Positions 1 through 10,801 of a DNA stretch of 64,000 bases are shown in pieces (the stretch's first letter is position 1; each line of letters opens with the position of its first letter). The notes beneath the pieces are model-generated. The model had not been told where the DNA came from. It made no database searches and worked only from the letters and a program-made list of their open reading frames with translations. Both the position numbers and the translations under genes were made by a program. The DNA comes from Paramylibacter kogurei (GTDB lineage Bacteria; Pseudomonadota; Alphaproteobacteria; Rhodobacterales; Rhodobacteraceae). The DNA lies in assembly GCF_002742285.1 (NCBI RefSeq), contig NZ_MDGM01000012.1, positions 682,001-746,000 of the forward strand, written 5' to 3'.

Positions 1-62
1 GTGATTTCGGTTGCCGTCAAAGTGTAAAAACCAGCATCTGTGCTGTGAAACGTCATTGCCAT
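1..62 (-). CDS. Possible 5' end of a gene running off the window
   Basis: On the minus strand an ATG at 62 opens a frame of about 20 codons (MAMTFHSTDAG...) that stays open to the window edge. An AGGGG stretch sits about 8 bases upstream, a reasonable ribosome binding site. A second frame starting at 69 is also open, so this is weak. The gene would be divergent from the ferredoxin gene. No family can be recognised from 20 residues. Confidence 0.3.
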   Translation of the reverse strand, partial: MAMTFHSTDAGFYTLTATEI

Positions 63-632
<570 letters not shown>

Positions 633-633
<1 letters not shown>

Positions 634-1352
634 TGCGCATTGGGGTGAAAATATTTACCCCAATTCTGACATGTGCGGTTGCGCTTGGATTTGGCGCAGC
701 ACAGGCTGATATTCTTGCCGCAAAATTTGTCGAACCCACCAAACGCTATGCGCATGCTGTTCTTGGCGACGATATCGAATATGGCGCATTGGAAGTGCGG
801 GTTAAATCTGGGAAAAACCAAGAAACCCGCATTATTACCTTGCCCAAATCCCATGTTTTTGAAGACCTCACACCGCGCCTTGCCGATATGGATGGTGATG
901 GCGATAACGAGGTTGTGGTGATCGAAACCGATGTACAACGCGGTGCAGCTCTTGCGATTTATGATGAAAATGGCAAGATCGCGGAAACACCGCATATCGG
1001 AACGTCTCACCGTTGGCTCGCCCCCGCTGGAATTGCCGATTTCAATGGCAATGGAAAAATGGATATCGCCTATGTTGATCGTCCACATTTGGCCAAGATC
1101 ATGCGGATCTGGGAATTTGATAATGGTCGGTTGAAAGAAATCGCCAAATTGCAGGGGCTAACAAACCATCGCATCGGCGAAGATTTTATATCTGGCGGCG
1201 TGCGTATCTGTGATGGACGCGCCGAAATCATCACGGCGGATTCTTCGTGGCAACGGATGCGTGCAACCTATTTCATTGGCGCAAACCTTACATCCAAAGA
1301 CATTGGCGCGTTGCGTGATAAACAAAGCCTGCAATCCGCGCTCAACTGCTAA
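633..1352 (+). CDS. Exported VCBS/FG-GAP-repeat-like protein
   Basis: A 239-residue protein with an N-terminal signal peptide (hydrophobic stretch around residues 8-22, probable cleavage after AQA). It carries calcium-loop-like repeats: DMDGDGDNEVV near residue 90 and DFNGNGKMDIAYVD near residue 138, typical of VCBS/FG-GAP beta-propeller blades. Only two clear blades are seen, so a full propeller is not certain. It is probably periplasmic. It overlaps the ferredoxin stop codon by one base (TAATG). The biological role is unknown. Confidence 0.8.
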
Positions 1353-1423
1353 TCCATTTTGTATAAATATCCAAAACTGCAACCCGTCAACCACCATAAG
1401 GTTCAGGATCAGGCGATATCTGG

Positions 1424-1450
1424 CGTTTTGGATATTTAAAACATTTGGAG
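1424..1450 (+). repeat. Dispersed intergenic motif, copy 1
   Basis: The core TTGGATATTTAAAACATTTG lies in the convergent gap between the VCBS-like gene and purD. It closely resembles segments at 21496-21520, 21611-21635 (opposite strand) and 61372-61400. The shared pattern is GGATATTT, then A-rich sequence with CAAAA or CATTT, then TGGA. All four copies are noncoding. Function unknown. Confidence 0.5.
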
Positions 1451-1451
1451 A

Positions 1452-2714
1452 TTAGAGCGCCCGCCAGCCGATATCCTTGCGATAAAAACCATCTGGCCAG
1501 TCTATTTTCGCAATTGTTTCATATGCAGCGTCACGTGCAGATTGAAGTGTTTCACCACGCGCCGTGATATTTAATACCCGTCCACCATTGGCAAGAACTG
1601 TCGTGCCATCGGATTTGGTGCCGGCGTGGAATATATGCAATTTGGTTTCGTTGTTCAGCCCTTCAAGCCCCTTGATCGCGCTCCCCTTGGCATATGAACC
1701 AGGATATCCATTTGCCGCCATCACAATTGTAAGCGCATGATCATCCGCCCAATTGATTTGGAATTGATCCAATTGACCCTTGGCACAGGCAAGCATCGCA
1801 TCAAGCGCTTGCGCGCCAAGGCGCATCATCAACACCTGACATTCAGGATCGCCAAAGCGTACGTTATATTCCACAAGACGAGGTTGCCCATCCTTGATCA
1901 TAAAACCCGCATAAAGCACACCTTGGTATGGCGTGCCACGACGCGCCATTTCATCGACGGTGGGTTGCACAATTTCAACCAGTGCTTTTTGTGTGACCGC
2001 ATCCGTCATCACGGGCGCGGGGGAATAGGCGCCCATGCCACCTGTATTGGGGCCTTGATCGCCATCAAAGGCGCGTTTGTGGTCTTGGGCGGTGCCGATG
2101 GGTAGGATGTTTTTCCCATCTGACAAGATGAAAAAGCTGGCTTCTTCGCCTTCCATGAACTCTTCGATCACGACCTCTGCACCTGCATCGCCAAATGCGC
2201 CGCTGAACATATCATCCAATCCGTCCAAAGCTTCTTGTTCGCTCATCGCGACAATCACACCTTTGCCTGCGGCCAGCCCATCGGCCTTGATCACAATGGG
2301 TGCGCCTTGTTTGCGCACGTAATCTTTGGCGGCGTTTCCATCGGTAAAACGTGCATAGGCGGCGGTGGGTGCACCTGATGCATCGCAGATTTCTTTGGTA
2401 AATGCTTTGGATGCCTCGAGCTGTGCTGCTGCGGCGGATGGCCCAAATGTGAGGATATTTGCCGCACGTAAATCATCGGCGACGCCTTTGGCCAATGGCG
2501 CCTCTGGGCCAACGATGACAAATGAAATGTTGTTGTCTGCGCAAAAGGCAACAACAGCAACGCTATCCTCTGGATCAAGCGCCACACATGTTGCGACATC
2601 CGCGATGCCTGCATTGCCAGGGGCGCAAAACAATTCATCGCATTTTGGATTTTGGCGCACCGCCCAAGCCAGCGCATGTTCGCGCCCACCACTTCCAAGG
2701 ATAAGAATGTTCAT
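1452..2714 (-). CDS. purD: Phosphoribosylamine-glycine ligase
   Basis: A 420-residue GAR synthetase, which joins glycine to 5-phosphoribosylamine using ATP in the second step of purine synthesis (cytosol). It begins MNILILGSGGREHALAW, the family's N-terminal signature. The ATP-grasp domain shows KADGLAAGKGV and VVIEEFMEGEEASFF, and the metal/phosphate region is LVEYNVRFGDPECQ. I chose the ATG at 2714 because AGGAG lies about 9 bases upstream; the frame stays open to 2792 but that N-terminus is atypical. It is divergent from xseA, with about 80 bases between the starts for both promoters. Confidence 0.97.
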   Translation of the reverse strand: MNILILGSGGREHALAWAVRQNPKCDELFCAPGNAGIADVATCVALDPEDSVAVVAFCADNNISFVIVGPEAPLAKGVADDLRAANILTFGPSAAAAQLEASKAFTKEICDASGAPTAAYARFTDGNAAKDYVRKQGAPIVIKADGLAAGKGVIVAMSEQEALDGLDDMFSGAFGDAGAEVVIEEFMEGEEASFFILSDGKNILPIGTAQDHKRAFDGDQGPNTGGMGAYSPAPVMTDAVTQKALVEIVQPTVDEMARRGTPYQGVLYAGFMIKDGQPRLVEYNVRFGDPECQVLMMRLGAQALDAMLACAKGQLDQFQINWADDHALTIVMAANGYPGSYAKGSAIKGLEGLNNETKLHIFHAGTKSDGTTVLANGGRVLNITARGETLQSARDAAYETIAKIDWPDGFYRKDIGWRAL

Positions 2715-2795
2715 TTTTGCGATACTCCTGACTTGGCCTTTGTTGTGATGCGTTCTAAAGTCGTGCAAGAGCAGAGGCAAGGGATCTAACACCAG

Positions 2796-4226
2796 ATGTC
2801 CGATTTAATCGACGCACCGAGCGAGGGGCAAAACGCCCCCGAATTTAGCGTGTCTGAAATTTCAGGCGCGGTGAAACGCATGATTGAAGGCGAATTTTCC
2901 CATGTGCGGATCCGCGCAGAGGTAGGGCGCGTGTCGCGACCCCGCTCTGGTCATGTTTACCTTGATCTCAAAGATGACCGCGCGGTTTTGGCTGGGGTGA
3001 TGTGGAAAGGTGTCGTGGCCAAGCTGCGCACCCAACCCGAAGAAGGCATGGAGGTGGTCGCAACGGGCAAGCTCACCACATTCCCAGGGCAATCGAAATA
3101 CCAAATGGTGATCGAAAATATCGCACCTGCGGGTGTGGGCGCATTGATGGCCATGCTGGAAAAACGCAAACAGATGTTGGCGGGCGAGGGCATATTTGAT
3201 CAGGATCGCAAACAGCCAATTCCATATCTGCCAGAGGTGATCGGCGTTGTCACATCGCCATCGGGCGCGGTGATCCGCGATATTCTGCACCGCCTTCGCG
3301 ATCGGTTCCCGCGCAAGGTATTGATCTGGCCCGTTGCCGTGCAGGGTGAAAAATGCGCACCAGAGGTGACAGCCGCGATTGAAGGGTTCAACGCAATGAG
3401 CGTGGGCGGGGCGATCCCTCGTCCCGATTTGATAATCGTTGCACGCGGTGGTGGTTCGCTCGAAGATTTGTGGGGGTTTAACGAGGAATCGGTGGTGCGC
3501 GCCGCAGCAGCGAGCGATATTCCCCTGATATCCGCAGTGGGTCATGAAACCGATACAACACTGATTGATTTTGCATCCGATTTGCGTGCGCCAACACCCA
3601 CGGCGGCGGCGGAACATGCCGTGCCTGTGCGCGCCGATTTGTTGGGATGGTTGGGCAATATCGAAACGCGGCGTTTACGCAGCCTGCAATCGGGATTGGA
3701 TAATCGCCGCCAACGGTTGCGCGATTTATCACGTGCATTACCAAATCCCGCTGAATTGGTTGGAATACAGGGGCAGCGCTTGGATGTTTTGGCGGGGCGA
3801 TTGCCCCGTGCCTTGCAATCGGTGGCGCAAAACAAACGCACGCGGTTATCCCAAACCAGTGCTGGGTTACGCCCACAGATTTTAAATCAACAAATTGTTC
3901 TTAAAAAACAATCCATTGATGCCGTATCTCGCCGTTTTGCCCAAGGTGCAAAAACGCAAGTGTCACAAATTCGTTCTCGTCTGGATGGGTTGGATCGCCT
4001 GCGCGAAACATTGGGCTATACCGCCACATTGAAACGTGGATATGCGGTGGTGCGCGACGATGCCGGTGCGTTGGTAAGCAATGCAAAAACCGCAGGCGCG
4101 GCGGCGGGGCTGGATATTCAATTCGCTGATGGCCATGTTCAACTTGGTGCTGCGAATAATCACAAACCAAAACCCAAAAAGAATCCGCCACCCAAACCAT
4201 CAGGTGGGCAAGGTAGCCTGTTTTAG
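2796..4226 (+). CDS. xseA: Exodeoxyribonuclease VII large subunit
   Basis: A 476-residue subunit of the enzyme that degrades single-stranded DNA to oligonucleotides; it works with the small subunit XseB, which is not in this window. The N-terminal OB fold spans about residues 17-115. The catalytic core contains GVVTSPSGAVIRDI (150-163), ARGGGSLEDLWGFNEE (216-231) and SAVGHETDTTLIDFASD (246-262). A helical coiled region follows, then a basic proline-rich tail ending GGQGSLF. Length is normal. It is divergent from purD and its 3' end overlaps the convergent small exported protein gene by a few bases. Confidence 0.97.
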   Translation: MSDLIDAPSEGQNAPEFSVSEISGAVKRMIEGEFSHVRIRAEVGRVSRPRSGHVYLDLKDDRAVLAGVMWKGVVAKLRTQPEEGMEVVATGKLTTFPGQSKYQMVIENIAPAGVGALMAMLEKRKQMLAGEGIFDQDRKQPIPYLPEVIGVVTSPSGAVIRDILHRLRDRFPRKVLIWPVAVQGEKCAPEVTAAIEGFNAMSVGGAIPRPDLIIVARGGGSLEDLWGFNEESVVRAAAASDIPLISAVGHETDTTLIDFASDLRAPTPTAAAEHAVPVRADLLGWLGNIETRRLRSLQSGLDNRRQRLRDLSRALPNPAELVGIQGQRLDVLAGRLPRALQSVAQNKRTRLSQTSAGLRPQILNQQIVLKKQSIDAVSRRFAQGAKTQVSQIRSRLDGLDRLRETLGYTATLKRGYAVVRDDAGALVSNAKTAGAAAGLDIQFADGHVQLGAANNHKPKPKKNPPPKPSGGQGSLF

Positions 4227-4630
4227 GATGTTAATTCGGGTGCGGGACATTCAATGTCATCATTGGTGATCTTACCCAATTGCAGGTCATAAATCGCAGG
4301 GTTTCCATCAATACGCGCGGAATATCCCCGATCACTATGCAATATATTCCAACACGATTTGATTGGGTTATCTTCGTATTCGAAACAAATCTGGTTTCCC
4401 TCTGAATGCCAACGCCCGCTTTCGCATGTGCCACCTGCGGGTTTCCAAATGGATTTCCCATCTTGGAAATATTGTTCAACACCGTAAAATTCACCAAATT
4501 GGTAGAAATACAATGTCTTACCCTCTGAAATTGCGCGAAATTCTTCGGGTTTGACAATGGTTTCAAGCGTTTGTGCCAAAACCGATTGCATCGAAATAAA
4601 TGCACAGATGAACACAGCAATAAACCGCAT
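4223..4630 (-). CDS. Small exported protein of unknown function
   Basis: A 135-residue protein starting MRFIAVFICAFISMQ with a signal peptide likely cut after VLAQ. The mature part is about 115 residues, polar and aromatic, with four cysteines (CESG, QICFEYE, SCWN, IECPA) that could form two disulphides in the periplasm. An in-frame upstream start at 4753 would overlap the preceding gene, so the signal-peptide start is preferred. It lies about 60 bases downstream of the AlkB-like gene on the same strand. I do not recognise a named family. Confidence 0.7.
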   Translation of the reverse strand: MRFIAVFICAFISMQSVLAQTLETIVKPEEFRAISEGKTLYFYQFGEFYGVEQYFQDGKSIWKPAGGTCESGRWHSEGNQICFEYEDNPIKSCWNILHSDRGYSARIDGNPAIYDLQLGKITNDDIECPAPELTS

Positions 4631-4692
4631 GTCGTTGCCCCAAATTGTTTCGCAAACCATAGAGGATATGAAACCTTGGCGCAAACAATGGT

Positions 4693-5571
4693 TCAAATTC
4701 GATTTAACCGTTGCCAATCGCGCAATCGGGGCTGCATCAGGTTTTGAAACCAACGCGGGAACAAACAGATGAACATCATCGTTATCATGGTGAATGGCAA
4801 ATGCGGTGATTGCATGTGTGCGCTGTTTTGCGCGGATTTACCATGCGTATGTGGTGAATTTTTCGGCCCGTGCCGACGGGGTGCGATCCAATAATGATGT
4901 TGTTGAATTGGTAAATACCGTTTGTAATGATCACGTTCGCGGCGCAATCCATAATGCCGCACATAATCACATAACAGCGTTATCAGCTGTGCCATCATCG
5001 ACAATCCGATATAAAAACCCAAACCAACGCCACCCATCAGGTGATGAATTGCAATGGAAATCATCAACGGCACAAGCCAATATTTCAAATACGGGTGAAA
5101 CAGATCCACCTGACCATGATTAAATGCCATGCGGCGTTTGTTTTCGGCGTAAAGCCCCGCCCGATATGATCCAATCCATGCACGCTTGATAAATTGATAG
5201 ATACTTTCACCTTGTTTTGCGGTGTTGGGGTCAATCGGTGTGGCCTTATGAACCTGATGAATCAAGATTTCAGAGCTGGCGCGATGGCCAAACCACAAGC
5301 TTGCAAAAATCAAAGCGCCCAATTGTTGGACATAGCGATTGGGATGACGCAGCAGTTTTTTTGCGTTGGCAAAGCTGATCAATCCGAAAAATGCACCAAA
5401 ACCCAACAAAAACAAGGGTATAATTGCGTATGGCAACATCGTACAAAGCATGATGACCACCGGAATGAACACAATATGCATAATACCAAAACCAACGCGC
5501 CACATCATCTGTGGCCAAAGAATTTCGCGATTACGGGGTTGATGATCTGGCTTTGTCAAAGAGTGTTGCAA
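4693..5571 (-). CDS. AlkB-like membrane protein with degenerate histidine boxes
   Basis: About 292 residues, several membrane segments. It resembles alkane 1-monooxygenases of Rhodobacterales by blocks such as KATPIDPNTAKQGES (109-123), FIKRAWIGSYRAGL and DYVRHYGLRR (202-211). The diiron histidine boxes are mostly lost: HELIH is replaced by KKLLR near 71-75, the GHH...H region reads GHRASSEILIHQVH, and the RHSDHH box is absent from the region after HHYWIAP (225-231). It is also shorter than usual. The start is uncertain: TTG at 5571, or ATG at 5508 with no clear ribosome binding site. It may be a decaying gene or a non-enzymatic relative. Function is not assignable from the sequence. Confidence 0.65.
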   Translation of the reverse strand: MQHSLTKPDHQPRNREILWPQMMWRVGFGIMHIVFIPVVIMLCTMLPYAIIPLFLLGFGAFFGLISFANAKKLLRHPNRYVQQLGALIFASLWFGHRASSEILIHQVHKATPIDPNTAKQGESIYQFIKRAWIGSYRAGLYAENKRRMAFNHGQVDLFHPYLKYWLVPLMISIAIHHLMGGVGLGFYIGLSMMAQLITLLCDYVRHYGLRRERDHYKRYLPIQQHHYWIAPRRHGPKNSPHTHGKSAQNSAHMQSPHLPFTMITMMFICLFPRWFQNLMQPRLRDWQRLNRI

Positions 5572-5739
5572 CAGGTTTCCATGGTTAAGTTCAACGTTCC
5601 AACCTTTATAATTTCAGCCGATAAATTTTTGGTAAACCGCCGCCAAGAAGCGTATAAAATTCGATAAAAGTCGTTTTTGTCATGGTTGCACCCATTCAAT
5701 CCCCGCTATAGCGTTGGGTAACATGAATGGGGAATTCAC

Positions 5740-7434
5740 ATGGCATTGGATGACAAAAAAGGCGTTTGGAAATCGGGCAAGGGCAAAGGGCGCAAAACAC
5801 CCAAAGGTCGCCAAGTCACCGAAGATACGCTGAATGAAATGCAATCCCTGTTGGCGGGGCGCGATATGCGCCGTGATTTGCTGATCGAACATCTGCATGT
5901 GATCCAAGATACATTTGGGCATCTATCCGCACCGCATCTGGCGGCATTGGCGGAAATGATGAAGCTTTCGCAAACAGAGGTTTACGAGGTTGCGAGCTTT
6001 TACGCCCATTTTGATATCGTCAAAGAAGATGAAGTGGCACCCCCCGCATTAACCATTCGCGTTTGTGACAGCCTGTCTTGTGAATTGGCGGGCTCGGAAC
6101 AATTGCTACGCAATTTGGCGACGAAATATAATGGCAAGGGTGCGGTGCGTGTGCTGCGCGCACCTTGCATGGGGCGCTGTGATACGGCACCAACCTTGGA
6201 AATTGGCCATAATCACATTGATCACGCCGATTTGGGCAAGGTCGCCGCGGCCATTGATGCGGGTGACACCCATGCCCATATCCCTGATTATGAAATCTTT
6301 GAAAATTACCGCGATGACGGCGGTTATCGCGAATTGGAAGCGCTGCGCAATGGTTCGAAAACACCAGACGATCTGCAAGACGAAGTGCTTGAAAGTGGTC
6401 TACGCGGTATGGGTGGGGCTGGGTTCCCATCTGGCAAAAAATGGTCATTCGTGCGCATGAACAAAGGCCCGCGTTATTTGGCGGTAAACGGTGACGAGGG
6501 CGAGCCTGGTACATTCAAAGATCGCTATTTTTTGGAACGCGAACCCCATGTGTTTCTTGAGGGCATGTTAATCGCCGCTTGGGCGGTAGAGGCGGAAAAA
6601 TGTTTCATCTATATGCGCGATGAATATCCCGCTGTGTTGGAATTGTTGCGCGTTGAAATTGCCAAACTGGAAGCGGCCGGCATCGTTGATGCGGGATATA
6701 TTGATCTGCGCCGTGGGGCGGGGGCATATATCTGCGGCGAAGAATCCGCCATGATCGAAAGTATTGAGGGTAAGCGGGGAATGCCACGTCATCGCCCGCC
6801 ATTCGTGGCGTCCGTTGGGATATTTGACCAACCCACATTGGTGCATAACGTTGAAACGCTCTATTGGATTTGCAAAATCGCACGCCATGGCGGCGATATA
6901 TTCGGGGCGCATGGTGTGAATGGGCGAAAAGGCATGCGCAGCTATTCCGTATCGGGGCGGGTGCGCCATCCGGGTGTGAAAATCGCACCAGCGGGCGTAA
7001 CCATTCGCGAATTGATCGATGATTATTGCGGTGGCATGGCTGATGGGCATGAATTCAAGGCCTATCAACCCGGTGGCCCGTCATCTGGATTGCTACCTGC
7101 CAGCATGGATACCATCCCGCTTGATTTCGACACATTGCAAGAATACGGCACATTCATTGGTTCCGCCGCCGTTGTGGTTTTGTCTGACCAAGACAGCGCA
7201 CGCGCAGCCGCGCTTAACATGCTGCGCTTTTTCGAAGATGAATCCTGTGGTCAATGCACACCGTGTCGCGTGGGCTGTGAAAAAGCGGTAAAATTGATGC
7301 AGGCCGATCACTGGGATCAAGGATTGCTGGAAGAGCTATCAACCGCGATGGTGGATGCATCCATCTGTGGGTTGGGACAGGCCGCACCAAACCCCATTCG
7401 TTTGGTCATGAAACACTTCCCAGACGAGATTTAA
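5740..7434 (+). CDS. NuoE-NuoF fusion, NAD-dependent formate dehydrogenase beta type
   Basis: A 564-residue flavoprotein. Residues about 25-180 are a NuoE-like thioredoxin-fold domain with 2Fe-2S cysteines (CDSLSC near 108, CMGRC near 142). Residues about 205-560 are NuoF-like: FMN/NADH site with RGMGGAGFPSG (near 220) and NGDEGEPGTFKDR, then GAGAYICGEESA, and the 4Fe-4S site CGQCTPC...C near 502. This fusion is typical of the diaphorase subunit of soluble NAD-linked formate dehydrogenases, passing electrons from the molybdenum subunit to NAD. The catalytic alpha subunit is not adjacent: the next gene is a YhhN-type membrane protein. A separately placed fdhA or another partner is possible. 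Confidence 0.88.
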   Translation: MALDDKKGVWKSGKGKGRKTPKGRQVTEDTLNEMQSLLAGRDMRRDLLIEHLHVIQDTFGHLSAPHLAALAEMMKLSQTEVYEVASFYAHFDIVKEDEVAPPALTIRVCDSLSCELAGSEQLLRNLATKYNGKGAVRVLRAPCMGRCDTAPTLEIGHNHIDHADLGKVAAAIDAGDTHAHIPDYEIFENYRDDGGYRELEALRNGSKTPDDLQDEVLESGLRGMGGAGFPSGKKWSFVRMNKGPRYLAVNGDEGEPGTFKDRYFLEREPHVFLEGMLIAAWAVEAEKCFIYMRDEYPAVLELLRVEIAKLEAAGIVDAGYIDLRRGAGAYICGEESAMIESIEGKRGMPRHRPPFVASVGIFDQPTLVHNVETLYWICKIARHGGDIFGAHGVNGRKGMRSYSVSGRVRHPGVKIAPAGVTIRELIDDYCGGMADGHEFKAYQPGGPSSGLLPASMDTIPLDFDTLQEYGTFIGSAAVVVLSDQDSARAAALNMLRFFEDESCGQCTPCRVGCEKAVKLMQADHWDQGLLEELSTAMVDASICGLGQAAPNPIRLVMKHFPDEI

Positions 7435-7435
7435 C

Positions 7436-8107
7436 ATGGATATTACCATCCTGATTGGGCTGTCCGCATTGCTTGCGGTTATTCAGTTATTGTTCTTTTG
7501 TTATCGCGAAAATTCGTTTGGAAAGACGTTAACAAAAACATCTAGTATATTGTTATTGTTTGTTTTTGCGGTTTTAACAAAATCGCCCATCTTGTTCATT
7601 ATCGGCCTTGGGCTTTGTGCGGCGGGTGATTATTTATTGTCCCGCGATGGCGATAAAAACTTTATGCTGGGTGTTGGGGCATTTGCGCTTGGTCATTTGT
7701 TTTATGCTGCATTGTTCTTAACACATCCTTTGCCCTTGTTTGATATCATTGGCGATGGTTTGGGGCGGCAATTTTTGGCCGCGATTATTGCCATTGGGGC
7801 TTTGATGGGGATGATTTTGTGGTCACGCACGGGCGAGTTGCAATTTCCCGTTACGATCTATGTCATCATTATTTGTATCATGGGCATCACATCGCTAAAA
7901 TTTTTGGGGCTGGATCGGGCAACCATTGTTCTGGGCGTGGGGCTGTTTATGGCATCAGACATCATTCTGGCGCTGGAAAAGTTCGTTTTGCGCGATCATA
8001 GCATCTGGCGCAGCTTTACGCCGTTTGTCGTCTGGGCAACCTATTGGGGGGCACAGTTTTTTCTAACTTTCGGTGTTATATACGCCTATCGCATCGCACT
8101 GATCTAG
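7436..8107 (+). CDS. YhhN/TMEM86-family membrane protein (lysoplasmalogenase family)
   Basis: A 223-residue integral membrane protein with about eight hydrophobic segments. The family pattern is visible as GLGLCAAGDYLLSRDGDKNFMLGVGAFALGHLFY and a late MASDIILALEKF, which carry the two conserved acidic residues of YhhN/TMEM86 proteins. Animal members hydrolyse lysoplasmalogen; the bacterial substrate is not established. The start lies one base after the NuoE-NuoF stop, so the genes are probably translationally coupled. The 3' end overlaps the convergent transglycosylase gene by four bases. Confidence 0.85.
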   Translation: MDITILIGLSALLAVIQLLFFCYRENSFGKTLTKTSSILLLFVFAVLTKSPILFIIGLGLCAAGDYLLSRDGDKNFMLGVGAFALGHLFYAALFLTHPLPLFDIIGDGLGRQFLAAIIAIGALMGMILWSRTGELQFPVTIYVIIICIMGITSLKFLGLDRATIVLGVGLFMASDIILALEKFVLRDHSIWRSFTPFVVWATYWGAQFFLTFGVIYAYRIALI

Positions 8108-8991
8108 TTGCGATAAACCGCACAGACACAGCCACTTGATTTCAGCTTGGAACAAAATGCACCTGCCGCGCGGCGATCATCAAATCCGATCCGTGCGGTA
8201 TAAACGCGCCGTGTTCCCGCCATGCGTTTGTAAATGTAATCCACCGTTTTTGGGCGTAACAATGCTTTGCAAGATTGCGCACGGCGCCGATAGGCCGCGG
8301 CGGCGGCACGTTGGCTATTGCCAGCGGCCAGTTGCACACCCCAGGGTTTATACTGTGGCAGTGCCTTATATTTTGTATAAATTCGCTGCTCCGCCAGATT
8401 AAAACAGGCGGGCAGAAACGGTAAATCCCCGCTCAGTCGAAAATCGGGATTGTTTGGCGGATTATCACGCCAGATTTTTGCGCTGATATTGGTGATGATC
8501 TGAACATAGTTCCATGTTTCAGTGGGCAATCCCGTATCACCCGCCATAAATGATCGTGCGCGCAATTCACCCGCATTATATGCCGCCGCGGCCAATCCCT
8601 CGTTTCCAAATCCACGCACCAAGCGCCCCATGTAACGCGCGGATTCATCCAATGCCTCGGCAGGGTTCCACGGGTTTTTCAGCCCGCGAATTTTTGCAGT
8701 GGATGGGATGAATTGTGCAATCCCTTGGGCGTTGGCGGGGCTTCGGGCGTTGGGGTTAAATCGGCTTTCTTGCCAGATCAGTCGCGCAAAAAAATGCGGA
8801 TTTACACCATGGCGCGTGGCAAAGGTTTCAATTGCGCCACAAACATCTGTTTCAAATTGTGCAGGGTTGATGCAAACGGGCGCGCCGTGTTTATCGCTGG
8901 AACATTGTGTTTTTTCATCCGCATCTTGTGCCAACACGGGTGCGGACAATCCACAGAAAACCACCCAGAAAATCATCATAAACAAACGCAT
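8104..8991 (-). CDS. Exported lytic transglycosylase (SLT domain)
   Basis: A 295-residue periplasmic murein hydrolase. It has a signal peptide (residues 1-21, ending APVLAQ) and an SLT domain from about residue 50 to 170, with the catalytic glutamate at Glu75 in LIWQESRFNPNA, followed by AQGIAQFIPSTA and AAAYNAGE. The C-terminal part is cysteine-bearing, and its last 40 residues (VYTARIGFDDRRAAGAFCS) look like a small SPOR-type peptidoglycan-binding repeat. The ATG at 8991 is preferred over an upstream TTG at 9024 because it puts the signal peptide at the N-terminus. Confidence 0.92.
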   Translation of the reverse strand: MRLFMMIFWVVFCGLSAPVLAQDADEKTQCSSDKHGAPVCINPAQFETDVCGAIETFATRHGVNPHFFARLIWQESRFNPNARSPANAQGIAQFIPSTAKIRGLKNPWNPAEALDESARYMGRLVRGFGNEGLAAAAYNAGELRARSFMAGDTGLPTETWNYVQIITNISAKIWRDNPPNNPDFRLSGDLPFLPACFNLAEQRIYTKYKALPQYKPWGVQLAAGNSQRAAAAAYRRRAQSCKALLRPKTVDYIYKRMAGTRRVYTARIGFDDRRAAGAFCSKLKSSGCVCAVYRN

Positions 8992-9106
8992 GTGCACGTT
9001 TACCCTGCTATGATCGGACTGCAAAGATAGAAATCAAAATAACGATGGCTCTTCCATCTTTTGTTGATGCGTATTAGGTGGGGTAAAGGAAATTGGAGCC
9101 CGCGTA

Positions 9107-10759
<1,653 letters not shown>

Positions 10760-10801
10760 CTTTGCCTCATAACGTATTGAAACAATTGCAATAGGTCAAA
10801 C

